DNA from: Paulownia fortunei
Lineage: Eukaryota > Streptophyta > Magnoliopsida > Lamiales > Paulowniaceae
Assembly (NCBI GenBank): GCA_019321725.1
Contig: CM033121.1
Location: 16,120,001-16,184,000 of the forward strand
Direction of reading: 5' to 3'
Length of the DNA: 64,000 nucleotides
Each line of letters starts with the position of its first letter. Position 1 is the first letter of the stretch. The position numbers and the translations under genes are program-made. Of the stretch, positions 13,693 to 25,396 are shown piece after piece. The notes beneath the pieces are model-generated. The model was given only the letters and a program-made list of their open reading frames with translations. It was not told the DNA's origin and made no database searches.

Positions 13693-14274
13693 ATCCCCTA
13701 CATGAAAGAAATTAATGCATATGTAGACACTGAAGAGAGTCCATGCTAAAAGTTATTGCATCGAGCGAGGTAGCTTGTGGCTTTGAACCTTCCTTAGCAG
13801 AATACTATCGAATTTACTAGGCTGCTCAGTGATGCGATGTCTTGAACTATTCAGCTGTTTATGTAAACCAAGATAATAGTATCCACACAATAACTTTTTT
13901 AATATTTTTAGTTCTCATGGTTGTGTCCGTTTTAGCCCTGGACAACATCTTGGATTCATAAGTATTTTTTTGAAGCAGCCCTTCTTCACACTTATATAGG
14001 TGACCTCCTATTCAGAGTATCCTGCCATACTCTACTTTATAGTATATGAATCATTAAAAGTATATAACTTAACCTAACTACATGCAGCAGGTAGCACTTT
14101 AACTTTCATAGGAATGGAAGGGAAATTACTCCCAAGTGCTTGTTTGAATCTTCATAACTTAGTTGTCCCATTGAACCAAGATATTGGGATCTCCAATTAA
14201 CTAGGTTGGGTTACCGCTATAAAAATTCTTTACTTTGTAGGTTTTAGGTCCATTCCCCTTGATAAGTAGTAAAC

Positions 14275-17200
14275 TTAATCTCTACCTAAACCTTTAGTTA
14301 ACGGATCCACTAGGTTTTCCTTCGATTTCACATAATCAATGGAAATAACTCCATTTGAGATCAATAGCCTTATGGTATTATATCTTCGACATATATGTCG
14401 AGACTTACCATTGTACATACTACTTTGTGCCCTTCCAATAGCTGACTGGCTATCACAATGTATCATAATTGCAAGTACTGGCTTAAGCCAACAAGGAATA
14501 TCCTCTAAAAAATTACGAAGCCATTTTGCTTCTTCTCCAGCTTTATCTAAAGCTATAAACTCTTATTCCATCATGGATCGAGCTATACAAGTTTGTTTAG
14601 AGGATTTCCATGATACAATCCACCACCAATGGTAAAAACATAACCACTAGTAGACTTTGAGTCTTTTGTGTCGAATATCCAATTTACATCACTGTACCCT
14701 TCCAGTACAGCTGGATATCTAGTATAATGTAATCCATATTTTAAGGTGAATCTTAAGTATTTAAGAACCCTTATCAATGTCTTCCAATGGTAATTGTCTG
14801 GAATACTTGTAAACCTACTCCATTTGTTGACTGAGTATGCAATATTCGGATGTGTGCAGTTCATAATATACATCAAAATGTCAATTATCCGAGAATATTC
14901 TAACTGTGATACGGGTTTACCATGGTTTTTAGCTAAATGCAAACTTAAGTCCACTAGTGTTTTTACTGGGGAAGTATTATACGCATTAAACTTTCTAAGT
15001 ACTGTCTCAACATAATGAGATTGCAATAGAACAAGCCCCTTAGATATTTTATTGATCTTAATTCCCAATATGACATCTGCTAATCCCATATCTTTTATAT
15101 CAAAATGTTTATTTAACATTTTCTTAGTATTCATGATTATATCATGACTACTACCCATAATTAACATGTCATCTACATATAGACAGACAATGATATAAGC
15201 GTCTGGTGTGCCTTTTATATAGACGCATTTATCACATTCATTAATTTTGAAACCATTTGACATCATTATTTTGTCAAATTTCTCGTGCCATTATTTTGGT
15301 GCTTGTTTAAGTCTATATAATGACTTAATTAATCTACACACCTTTTTCTCTTGACCGGGAGCAACAAACCCTTCGGGTTGTTCCATGTAAAATTCTTCTT
15401 CTAATTCACCATTTAGAAAGACCATTTTCACATCCATTTGATGTATCTCAAGGTTATGCAATGCTGCAATTGCAATGAGCACTCTAATAGATGTGATCCT
15501 TGTCACTGGTGAATATGTGTCAAAGAAGTCAAGACCTTCTTTTTATTTGAACCCTTTAGCTACTAATCTAGCCTTGTACTTATTAATAGATCCATCAGTC
15601 TTGTATTTTCTTTTAAGGATCCATTTACATCCTAAAGGCTTACTTCCCGGTGGGAGATCAACTAACTACCAAGTATGATTTTGCATAATGGATTATATTT
15701 CACTGTTAATAACTTCTTTCCAGAATGGAGCTTTTGGACTAGACAATGCTTCATTGATTGTCCTTGGTTCATTTTCTAACATTTAAGTTAGAAAATCTGG
15801 ACTAAATGTTTTAGCTATTTTGGTCCTTTTACTGCGTCTTAGTTCTTCATCACTTTGATGATTACCATTTGTAGTTTTATAAGTTCTTTTACGAGAACCA
15901 ACTTCTTTCCTTTCTTGGCAAGGAAAGATATCTTCAAAAAATATAATATTCTTTGATTCTATAATTGTACCTTCATGTACATCGGGAATTGCTAATTTGT
16001 GCATAATAAATCGATATGCACTACTGTTATTTGCATATCCAATAAAATGCAATCAATTGTCTTAGACCCGATTTTAATTTATTTTAGTTTATGTATTTCT
16101 ACCTTGGCCAAACACCCCCACACTTTAAGATATTTGTAGGAAGGCTTACGACCTTTCCATAACTCATAAGGAGTTTCATTTTTACTCTTATGTGGTATTT
16201 TATTAAGAATGTGGTTTGCTGAGAGTATAGCTTCCCCCCACAAATTCTGAGGTAAACCAGAATTTATTAACATAACATTCATCATCTCCTTAAGAGTACG
16301 ATTTTTTCATTCAGCTATACTGTTTGATTGAGGTGAGTAAGGAGCTGTAGTTTGATGAATAATGCCAGATTCTAAGCAAAATTCTTCAAACGGAGCTACA
16401 TATTCTCCCCCTATATCACTACGAATAATTTTTATTCGTTTGCTAAGTTGATTTTCAACCTCATTCTTATAGTTTTTACAAGCTTCTACTGCCTCATCTT
16501 TACTTTTCAAAAGATACACATAACAGTATCTTGTGCAATCATCAATAAAATTAATGAAATACTTTTTCCCACCTCTAGTTTGCATAAATTTTAAGTCACA
16601 TATATCACTATGAATTAATTCTAGAGGTGTTGTACTTCTTTCCACTGAATGGAATGGTGCTTTGGCCATTTTTGCCTCAAAAAAAATTTCACACTTATGT
16701 TGTGAATTAAACTTAAATGAAGGAAGTAAATTTAAATTTACTAGTCTTCACAAAGTGTTAAAATTAACATGTCCTAATCTAACATGCCATAAATTTGAAC
16801 ATTCAATCAAGTAAGAAGAAAATTTAACTTTATTGTTTTCAAAGTTACGAAGTACATTCATTACATTCATCTTGAACAGTCCTTTTTCTAAGTAGCCATT
16901 TCCTATAAACTGTCCATTTTTAGTAAGTACAAATTTTTCAAACTCAAATACTAGTCTAAAACCAACTTTAACTAATAAGGAGCCGGGCACCAGGTTCTTA
17001 CGAATGTCTGGGACATGTAGTACATCAACAAGGGTTAGCTCTTTGCCCGAGGTCAATTTCAGCACCAATTTGCCTAGACTGACAATGTTGGAAGTTGCAG
17101 AGTTTCCCATATACAACTTTCTTCCATTGATTGGAATATAAGATGAAAACATCTCTTTATCGAAGCAGATGTGGTGTGTTGCACTTGTATCGACCCACCA

Positions 17201-18115
17201 CTCTCTCATGTTATCCACCAAGTTGGCTTCAAACACGATAGCTAACAAGTCCAGCTCTGTCATATCCACTGGTATTGTCTTGTCCTCGGTCACATGCACC
17301 TGGTTCTGATTGCCTTTCTTTGGAAGTCGACAATCCTTGGCCTTGTGGTTTGGTTTGCCACTGTTGTAGCAGTTTTATTTGAACTTATTTGTCTTTCCCT
17401 ATTCCTGGCCATTTCTTGGGTGCTTCCTCTTCTTGCTAGCATTTGGTTCCATCAAGTTTGCCCTAGCTTCCATAGGCAGCTTATCGGACTTAATTTTAGA
17501 TTTGTGGTTATCTTCTTCAATCCACAATCTAACAATCAAATCCTAAAGTCCCATCTCCTTTCGCTTGTACTTCGAGTAGTTCTTGAAGTCTTTCCACAGT
17601 GGTGGTAGCTTCTCAATAATAATAGCTATCTCGAAAGATTTATTGAGCTGCATATCTTCAACATGTATGTCTTGCAAGGTTATTTGGAGTTGTTGGACTT
17701 GATCCATTACGGTTTTGGAATCAACCATCTTGAAGAGTAGAAACTTGTCGACTATGAATTTCTTCAAGCCAGCATCCTCTGTCTTGTACTTCTTCTCAAG
17801 TGAATCCCATAGCTCTTTAGTTGTCTTCACTGAACTATACACATTATATATTGTATTATCCAGTCCATTTAGGACATAGTTCCTACATAGGAAGTCACTG
17901 TGACCCCATGCACCATACGCCACCCTCTTTTGAGGATCTCGTTCCTCCTCCCCTACAGTGGGGGCATCCTTCCTCAAGAACCTTGCTAGGTTCAAGGTCG
18001 TTAAGTAAAACAACATCTTCTGTTGCCACCTTTTGAAGTCAGTTTCGATGAACTTCTCCGGTTTCTCTCCATGAGCTGGAGTTGGTTAAGCAGGTGTTGC
18101 TGACGTTGTAGCCAT
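14275..18115 (-). pseudogene. Copia gag-pol polyprotein, multiply disrupted (element C)
   Basis: Gag starts at 18115 (MATTSATPA, then a stop) and continues as a UBN2-type gag to 17543. A zinc knuckle near 17350 has lost its second Cys ([14 protein letters not shown]), and a stop precedes it. Protease [12 protein letters not shown] at about 17195 carries DTSA where DTGA or DSGA is usual. GAG-pre-integrase (LWHVRLGH) ends near 16748. The integrase core is at 16307-16669 with [10 protein letters not shown] and the [12 protein letters not shown] end, and continues at 16079-16285. RT runs 14600-15660 with MDVKMVFLNGELEEEFYMEQ and [11 protein letters not shown], both intact. RNase H with CDSQSAIGRAQ and YVKSKENLVDPLTKGL ends at 14275. 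Stops lie between these blocks. Confidence 0.9.
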
Positions 18116-18147
18116 TTTGAACTACATAATAAATTTTCGTCTTAAAT

Positions 18148-19397
18148 TGTTGTGAATTTTTGTAACTGTAATATCGAAATGGCCAAAGTATTTCTGACAG
18201 AATTTCAGCTATAGTCGAGGCAAGAGTTTAACTCTTTTTCTTTAAGATGAAATTGCCCTGCACTTGGTGCTTACGGGATATGGCAATCGTCCCCCAAGAT
18301 ACAACGACTCACTTCTTATGATAGTAGCACTACAAATCATAAGAACTTTTGAACTTTAAAAGTATTTTGGAACTCTCTTATGAACTTGAGAGAAAGATAA
18401 GAATAGATTGAATGAATGAAAATGATGAAATCTGGGGGTCTATTTATAGTTTTCGAAGAGTTGTGGTACCAATTCATGAGTGGGTGCAATTTTTGATTCG
18501 GATCAATTTGAGCCATACGATTGCATCCCTTTGTAAAGATTCACACCCTTACAGTGAACTCCTTGCCAATGATCAATTTCAACCGTCCGATCGCAACTCT
18601 CTGCGAAGGTCCACATCCCTTACAATGAGCTCTTACCAAGGATCAATCTCAACCGTCCCGATCGCAACTCTCTGCGAAGGTCCACACCTCTTATAGTGAG
18701 CTCTTGCCAATCGAATGGACATGTCAGCGATTCGGTCCACTCACAGCCTTTGGACGCGCCTTGTCAGTAGCTATGTGTCCGGTCACGCCCATTCAGCTTC
18801 CAACCGCACGTTGTCTTGCCACGCATACGCTAACCAGATGCATTTGCCACATCAACGCACACTAGCCACATCGAGCCACCTTGGTTCAATTTCTGAAAAA
18901 TTTAAGACCCCTCAACTCCTCGCTCGCGACGATGCGTAAGTGCAAAGTGCAAAGGCAAAGTGCGCCTCTAAAGCGCCCAATGCGACCTTTGCGACGTGCG
19001 TGCGCGTGCGGGTAGCACCATCCTCGTAGGCCCTTGAGCTAACTAAAGCTAGGCAAAAGACCACTAGAGTGCACCACAAGAGAGCTACACTTGATTACTC
19101 TTTACTAAAGTGAGATTTTATATATGTAAAACAAAGTTGCTCTACTCTTCTAATGTGGGATTGTGACTCTTCATATTCCAACTTTCTATATTCAATTATT
19201 TATTTTAAATGGTTTACTTTATCCATTAATTTGTCATTCATCCAAAATTAGTTTGAGAAATCAAATATACTAAACTTATCTACTCACGGCGTAAATTATG
19301 TTTAATCAATTTAGATCTATTTTTATAAAATACAATTCACTTTATTTATTGGTCAAAATTGGATCAAAATCCAATTTTTTAAAACCAATTTCTAACA
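18148..19397 (-). repeat. 5' LTR of copia element C
   Basis: A 1250-bp partner of the left LTR, with TGTTGTGAATTTT and AATTTCTAACA plus-strand termini. It contains the same three-unit ~70-bp array (about 18519-18712). It abuts the right CTTGC duplication at 19398. Confidence 0.9.
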
Positions 19398-19931
19398 CTT
19401 GCTTCTACATGTCAATGTTGTTCAGCACATGAATCTATTCAACACTTATTTCTACACAGTGAACTAGCAACTCCGGTTTGGGAGTATCTTGAAAGAATTT
19501 TAAATGAGCCATCTCCATCTTCATATAACGTTATCATTGCTATTCAATCTTGGCGATCAACGGCCGGATCATCAGATCCTAATACTCTTCGTTCTGTATT
19601 AATTTTATGGTTTATTTGGAGGGAACAGAATGATACCAAATACAGGGGTCTTAAGTTCAGTTATAAGCGGATTATCCATTCTTGCACACCTTGCGGCCGT
19701 CACTGATCAGCTTTGGAAAGGAGAGACGGTGGCAACTCGACATATTGGGAATCATATAAGTCAGCCTATTTCTTCCATTTTGATTCAAAAGGTACTGTGG
19801 AAGAAGTCTCAGCCCAGTTAGATTAAACTCAATACGGATGGCGCTTGTAAAGCTGACCCAAGATTGGCTGGAATTGGAGGAATCATGCGTAATCACAATG
19901 GGGAGGTGCTGTTAGGATTTTATGAGCAGAT
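19398..19931 (+). pseudogene. L1-type LINE remnant, zf-RVT end and RNase H (right part)
   Basis: Begins with the right copy of CTTGC and continues the zf-RVT domain: CQCCSAHESIQHLFLHSELA, then a W-rich spacer (LILWFIWREQNDTKY). After a frameshift it enters an RNase H domain (RVT_3 type) with KLNTDGACKADPRLAGIGG, where NTDGA holds the first catalytic Asp. It ends at about 19931, so most of the RNase H domain is missing. The order zf-RVT then RNase H is that of plant L1 LINEs and derived host copies. Together with 12040-12440 this is one split copy. Confidence 0.75.
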
Positions 19932-20399
19932 TGATAAATGGTGATAGATTAACTTTACTTTGTTTTCGATTTAAATCTACGAATAGCACTCCTTACACTC
20001 CATATTTTGAGTTGGTCATGATCGTGTCAAAACTCTTTCACTCGCATAATTAATAAATTGGTAGGATCTGTCAAACTCCTTTCCACTTTACCAATCGAAT
20101 CAGGTCGGATGGAGAGTACCCGACCCCAACGCTCACACGTGCCCAAAATTAAAAAAAGAAAGGAAGGAGATATCCTACTGCAGACACTCGTACATCTCTT
20201 TGTTTCTCTCTCATTCCCATCATCTACCGTATACTTTCTCTCTCATTCTCATCAGTGGAGTAATGGTGATTGTAATTGTATTTGATGCAGCTGCAAAAGA
20301 ACAGCAGCCTGCATGAGAGTAGCCACCTCAAGAATTAAACCCTAGATCCCTAATTTTTTTTTTTGGTTAATAATTTTCGGGCAGCTCGAGGATCGCAGA
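19932..20399 (+). promoter_or_regulatory. 5' flank and probable promoter/leader of the CCCH gene
   Basis: Contains a perfect G-box CACGTG at 20136-20141, about 260 bp before the ATG, and a CT-rich stretch (TCTTTGTTTCTCTCTCATTC and similar, 20190-20250) of the kind common in plant 5' leaders. No clear TATA box was located. The G-box is a known bZIP/bHLH target in plants, but its use here is untested. The LINE remnant ends about 470 bp before the ATG, so the gene's upstream region is short. Confidence 0.35.
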
Positions 20400-23300
20400 A
20401 TGGTGGGCGCCGCCGCACCTCAATCTCAGCCTCAAACTCCTGCCGAAGAAGAAGCGCTCAAGAGAAACACCGATTGTGTTTACTTTCTCGCTTCTCCTTT
20501 AACCTGCAAAAAGGTCCCCTCTTTTTCTTTTTCTTTGTTTTTTCTTTCACTTTTCCTCCCTTTTTATTCGTATATAATATCTCTGTTTGTGTTTGTGTGT
20601 ATTTTGCCAAAAGATTTTCCTTGTTTTTCAAGATTTGTTATGATTGAGTAATAAAATTTCTCATAAGATGCTTGTTGAAGCTTTTTTTTTTTTATGGTTG
20701 GATTAGATCTTTCTAGGAGTGAGGGTTTAATATGTTGTTGGAGATTCGTGGAGTTACCTTCTGAGATTAGAGTTTAATTATTTTTCTTTTCTTGATAAGT
20801 TCTGTTATATGATTAGTTTTGGTTGTAGTTCCGTTCAAGATTTAGTTTGCCCTTGGCAAACCCTACTTGTTTTCTTGAATTTTTTTCCCTTTTAAAATCT
20901 TTTAAATTTATGAAGTTGGTTCTTATTTCTCTTATCCTACATGCGTTGTCTTATATTTTATTTTATTTTATTTTTTGAATCATGTATGGATACATAGTCT
21001 TTTACTGTGGAATCTATTAGTAAGAGGGTTGGATCCTGAGTTGGTTGACAGATTTGCTCAGCTAAAATCATTCCCTTCATATTGTCTTCTATTCATTGCG
21101 TTAGTTGTTTCAATGGTTCATTCTGACTGAAAGATTGGCTTCTTTCAAAGAGATGGGTGCTTGTGTCTTGTGATCCAATCCTTTCTGTGCAAGTTGAGGA
21201 AAATTTCATGTTAACATATGATTGTTAGTATTCTTTCCTCCAGGTTATTATTCGAGGTATTTGTTCAATGTCTGCATTGTCCAAATTGATGATATTTGCT
21301 TTCTTTACTAGAGAAAATTTTGCTGAAACAACAGTTAACTTTGTTTATAGCGTGTTCACTATCGATTCAAATTTGAATAGATTTTTAATCAATTCTAGGC
21401 ATCCAAACATTAGGCAAATGAGTTTTATGATGTTTAATTAATAAAATAAAGTACATTTCAGCTGCAAGAAACTTGTTTAGTCATTATACGTCATTATGAA
21501 TTTGTTTCTGATGACATCTCTTTTCTCAATGATATATAATTTTTTATTTTATTTTTACAGGGAAGTGAGTGTGAGTATCGACACAGTGACATTTCAAGGG
21601 TAAATCCGAGGGACTGTTGGTTCTGGTTACATGGTAATTGCTTAAATCCAAAGTGCGGGTTTCGGCATCCGGTTAGTCTTTTATCTTTCTTGATTGTAGA
21701 TTACATTCTATAACATGCATGCTAATCAGCCTGAAGTTCAAAGTTGATTGAAATGATATTTATCAATATGATATATTATTCTCTATGTTTAATAGTATGA
21801 AGTATTGGCAAAGTAAAAAATTATTGGGTTGACTAGGTTTCTTTTTCAAAATTTTTGTGTTCTTCAGCCACTTGATGGATTGCTAGGAACACAAGTGCCA
21901 GCATCCACTGGGCCTACTCAACCTCTATTGCAGATGGTGACAACACCTACCGCCCATGTTGTTAATGCCACTAGCAAACAAGGGGTCCACTGTAAATTTT
22001 TCCAAAATGGATTCTGTTTAAAAGGTGATTGGTGTCCCTTTCTCCATGCGCCGAATTCCATGAATAACAAAGCTTCACTGGTGCCAGGAACAGCCTCTGC
22101 CATTGAACCTGCAACTTTTAAGAAGGCATTTGGTGGACTTGAAAAGTCTGCGCAGGACAACAAGGTCCCACTGGTGAATGTGGCTAAACCTGTCAAGGAT
22201 TCCCCAGATGCACAACCAGCAGTTAAAGTGGAACCTGCTCCCCAAAGAAATGAACTTGCTATAAACAGGAGGATATCAGGTTCGTCATGCATCAAGGAGT
22301 TTGCTAACTATAGTAATGCCCCTCCTGGTGCTAATGGGAACCCCGTCAGCTGGTCCATTCGTGTTTACGAACCTCACCTGTTGGATGAACCTGGGGTCAT
22401 CGAAATTAAAGATGCAGAAGAAGTTTCAAGGGAACCCTCTCCAGGGTTTGACGTTCTTGTAGATGACGAGGGAAGAGATTCTGATTTTTATCATAGTGAA
22501 GATCAATATGGAATGTCAAGGGAATATGAAGCCAGGAATGAATATGATATTGGTCATTCGACTGATTGCAATATGATTGCTGAAGTTGATAATGAAAGAT
22601 ATCAGGATCATCTTGGTTATGACTCACATGGGCACCGTAAGTGTCAGTTTGCTTTGGAGCAGCACAGAGCTTCATCCAAAAGGATGTCAGGAGGGTCTCC
22701 TTATCTCGAAAGGAGGCCATATGCTAGGGCTGATAGCCGTGGTCAACTTGATGAATTAGATCTAAGGCATCGTTTAGCACAGAATAAGCAGCCTAATGGT
22801 TTGAGGTCTGTCGTTAGTCATGAACATGCCCGTGACAAGCATGTTGAAGATCGAAGCTACCAAAGTTTGCGTCGGCACGAACATGTTTCCCAGCATGAGA
22901 ATTCTCTTAGCAGTCGCCTTCGAGGAAGAATAAGGCTTCCACGAAGATCATCATCTCCAATTGATAGGAATATGACTACGGGTACTGACCTATTGTCTCC
23001 AGTAAGGGCATTTCTCTCCTCTAATCAGGGAAGGATCCAAGACAGAATAAAAGGAAGGGTGGAAGAAGCTTTTAGTAATGGATGGAAGAATGATAGTGGT
23101 CTGCACTTGAGAAGAGACGTGATAGGTGATAATAATGCTGATTTTGCTGGTCCTAAAAGTCTTGCAGAGTTGAAAAACAGAAAAAATGCTGAACCTAGTG
23201 GACAGCATGTGACTGATCGACAGCTGCTTGGTAAGAGAAAATATTTGATGCTTGATGGCCATCAACAAAGTGGCAATGATCTTTCTTTTGAAGGGCCAAA

Positions 23301-23763
23301 GCCTTTAGAGGAGATTTTAAAGCGGAAGAGAGGCGAAACAATTGGAACTGTCGGCCATAGGAATTCATCTAACAAAGAAGATATTATTGAAGATAGTAAT
23401 CAAAAGGAAGGAAAGGATGAGAACAACAGTGGATCAATTTCTTCTATTGGAAAAAATAAGGTCGTCTTCTTGTCTGCATCAATTAACCTGACTGAAGCAG
23501 AAGAGGGTGGGACAGCTGCCTGTAATGCTGCCATACAACCTGTTGCTAGCAAACTAGATGCTGAAGATGGTACAATTGTCAAGTTTGGGGTAGACCAAGA
23601 GCCAGAAACCTATGAACAGAGAGACGAGTCTGATTCTGAGCAAGTCGGTGGGGAGGGTTTTGATTTGTATGATGGTGAGAATGGAGAGGCTGAAGGGGAA
23701 TACCTTGACGACGATGATGATGACTTTGCAACGAAGATGGGTGTTATGTACTCTGAAAGGTAA
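20400..23763 (+). CDS. CCCH zinc-finger protein, nuclear RNA-binding type (C3H17/ZC3H11A-like)
   Basis: Three coding exons: 20400-20513, 21561-21671 and 21868-23763. Both introns are GT-AG and in phase 0, giving about 706 residues. The ATG at 20400 is the only one in frame before the first finger. The N-terminus has three CCCH fingers: C26-X9-C-X5-C-X3-H46, C57-X7-C-X4-C-X3-H74 (H74 precedes the second splice, joining as RHPPLDGLL) and C117-X7-C-X5-C-X3-H135. This triple N-terminal array resembles Arabidopsis C3H17 (from memory, hence the empty symbol) and animal ZC3H11A, an mRNA-export-linked protein. The rest is low-complexity, rich in Arg, Ser and His, with two similar motifs, GPKSLAELKNRK (503-514) and GPKPLEEILKRKR (551-563), and an acidic C-terminus with DDDDDD near the end. 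No frame breaks are seen. A role in nuclear RNA processing or export is inferred from the family. Confidence 0.9.
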
Positions 23764-24015
23764 AAGGTTGGATCCATGGCTCTTGCTGCTATTCATTTGT
23801 CTATGCTTTGAATGGCAAACTCGTACACCACTAATTTTGAGCTAGGAAGTAGAGATGATTAGAAATGCCCATATGCATCATTAAAAAGTTCTTAATTGTA
23901 TTTGAACTCCTAAGTGGGTGGATATTATTTTTGTCTTCCGTAGTTTTACACTTACTATTTCATTTGCTTGGGTTACATCAACAAATCAATAAAAATTTTA
24001 TCATCATTTTTTTCC
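23764..24015 (+). terminator. 3' UTR of the CCCH gene with polyadenylation signal
   Basis: The stop TAA at 23761-23763 is followed by a T-rich region. A canonical AATAAA occurs at 23988-23993, about 225 bp after the stop, preceded by TTTGCTTGGGTTACATC. The actual cleavage site is not visible from sequence. Confidence 0.5.
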
Positions 24016-24146
24016 TGATGATGCTTACTTTCTGTACATTTATTCAGAAGATGCATGTTTTCCTCTTCGATCCTTGTATGAGTAACAATTTGAAGCCATT
24101 TTTATTGCCATCACATTTTGTTTAGTATTATTACTGGAGTTAATCT

Positions 24147-24262
24147 CACTTTACTTCTTCTATTTTTTATTGAGTATTTTATTCTCTTATATTTTTAATT
24201 GTATCACTTTACTCCTTCTATTTTTTATTGAGTATTTTATCCTCTTATATTTTTAATTGTAT
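24147..24262. repeat. 58-bp tandem duplication in the left foldback arm
   Basis: CACTTTACTTCTTCTATTTT at 24147 is repeated at 24205 as CACTTTACTCCTTCTATTTT, each running to TTTTTAATTGTAT. The right arm has no such duplication, so it arose after the foldback formed. Confidence 0.8.
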
Positions 24263-25353
24263 TTTTAATTGTATCATTGTATCTCATTGTCCTATCAATT
24301 AATATCATTTTACCCCTTATACTTTTATTGTATCACTTTATTTTATGTACTCTTAAAAAATGACTTAATTATTCTTACTTATAATTTTTAGTAAAATTAC
24401 TTTAAAAATATTTAAAATTGCTAGATTTGTATTTATATTTAATAATTTTTTAACTTGATTAATTAACATTTAATATTAAATTTATTTAAAATTTTAAATT
24501 TAATGGCTGCTTTTTTATTTTAACATAATTTTCATAAACTACTACGTAGTATGATATTTGGATAGCTAATATATTTTACATATAAGTTTCTTATTCGTTA
24601 AAAATCTAAAAAATGTGTAATATATTTTAAATATTATTTTATTAAACACGTTAAAGATAAGCAATAATTTTTTTATTATTAATGAAATTGCCGTAATTTC
24701 ATAGAAACTATGTTAAATTTAAAAAAATTGTCATTTTAATATTTAGTTTATTATTATTAAATAAATTATATTGTTGTGATTTAATAGAAATTATTTTAAT
24801 TTAAAAAAATATTCATTATGGTGTTCAACAAAAAATAATCACAAAAATGACTATTTTTAACTTAATATAGTTTTTATTAAATTATGATTATTCAATTAAT
24901 AACTGGAAAATTACTACTAATATTTCACATATTCAATAAAATATATTTTGTAAATATAATACACATTTTTTAGATTTGTGAAGAATAAGAAATTTATATG
25001 AATAAATATATTAGCTAATAGAAAATATTTTATTATATAATAATTTGATAGAAAATATATTAAATTAAATAAATAGTCACTAAAATTTAGATACAACAAA
25101 GTTTCAAATGAATTTTATGTTAAATTTTAATTATTTAAGTTGAAAAAGTTATTAAAATATAAATATAAGTTTATTAATTTTAAAATATTTTTAAAGTGAT
25201 TTTACAAAAGCATAAGGACAATTAAGTTATTTTTTAAGGGTACAGGGGATAAAGTGGTACAATAAGAGTATAATGAGTAAAATAATATCAATTGAGTGTA
25301 TAATAAAATAAAATAATACAATTTAGCGTAACAAGATAGAATGATATTAAATG

Positions 25354-25376
25354 AGGAGAGAGAGAGAGAGAGAGAG
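25354..25376. repeat. (GA)n microsatellite
   Basis: Eleven or so GA units lie near the right end of the foldback element, absent from the matching place in the left arm. Confidence 0.9.
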
Positions 25377-25396
25377 TTAAAGTGAGATTTTAATCC

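Larger units (their letters stand above)
12441..19397 (-). mobile_element. Near-complete Ty1/copia retrotransposon (element C)
   Basis: A 6957-bp element on the minus strand, bounded by LTRs of 1252 and 1250 bp and CTTGC target duplications. Minus-strand order is 5' LTR (18148-19397), gag, protease, integrase, RT, RNase H, polypurine tract (GTAGGGGAT), 3' LTR (12441-13692). Only about 33 bp lie between the 5' LTR and the gag ATG at 18115, and I see no canonical initiator-Met primer-binding site (TGGTATCAGAGC). All copia domains are present, but about a dozen stops or frameshifts make it inactive. The two LTRs differ at many positions, so the insertion is not recent. Confidence 0.9.
24135..25396. 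mobile_element. Large foldback (inverted-repeat) element, non-coding
   Basis: The left arm begins near GGAGTTAATCTCACTTTA and the right arm ends TAAAGTGAGATTTTAATCC. The reverse complement of the right half matches the left half almost to the centre (about 24765). Matched blocks include CTCACTTTA at the ends, TACTCTTAAAAAATGACTTA against CCCTTAAAAAATAACTTAA, ACTTTAAAAATATTTAAAAT, and AATCTAAAAAATGTGTAATA against AATCTAAAAAATGTGTATTA. Arms are thus about 600 bp with almost no loop. No coding capacity. Flanks are TATTATTACT-like on the left and ATATTACTAT on the right; an exact target duplication could not be fixed. It could be a Mutator- or hAT-type non-autonomous foldback element. Confidence 0.7.

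Noticed and set aside
20058..20285. 75-codon frame upstream of the CCCH ATG
   Set aside because: Overlaps the likely leader/promoter; composition is not protein-like and it has no similarity I can recognise.
21918..23582. Several minus-strand frames of 60-125 codons opposite the CCCH gene
   Set aside because: Shadows of the coding exon; no domain and no independent support.
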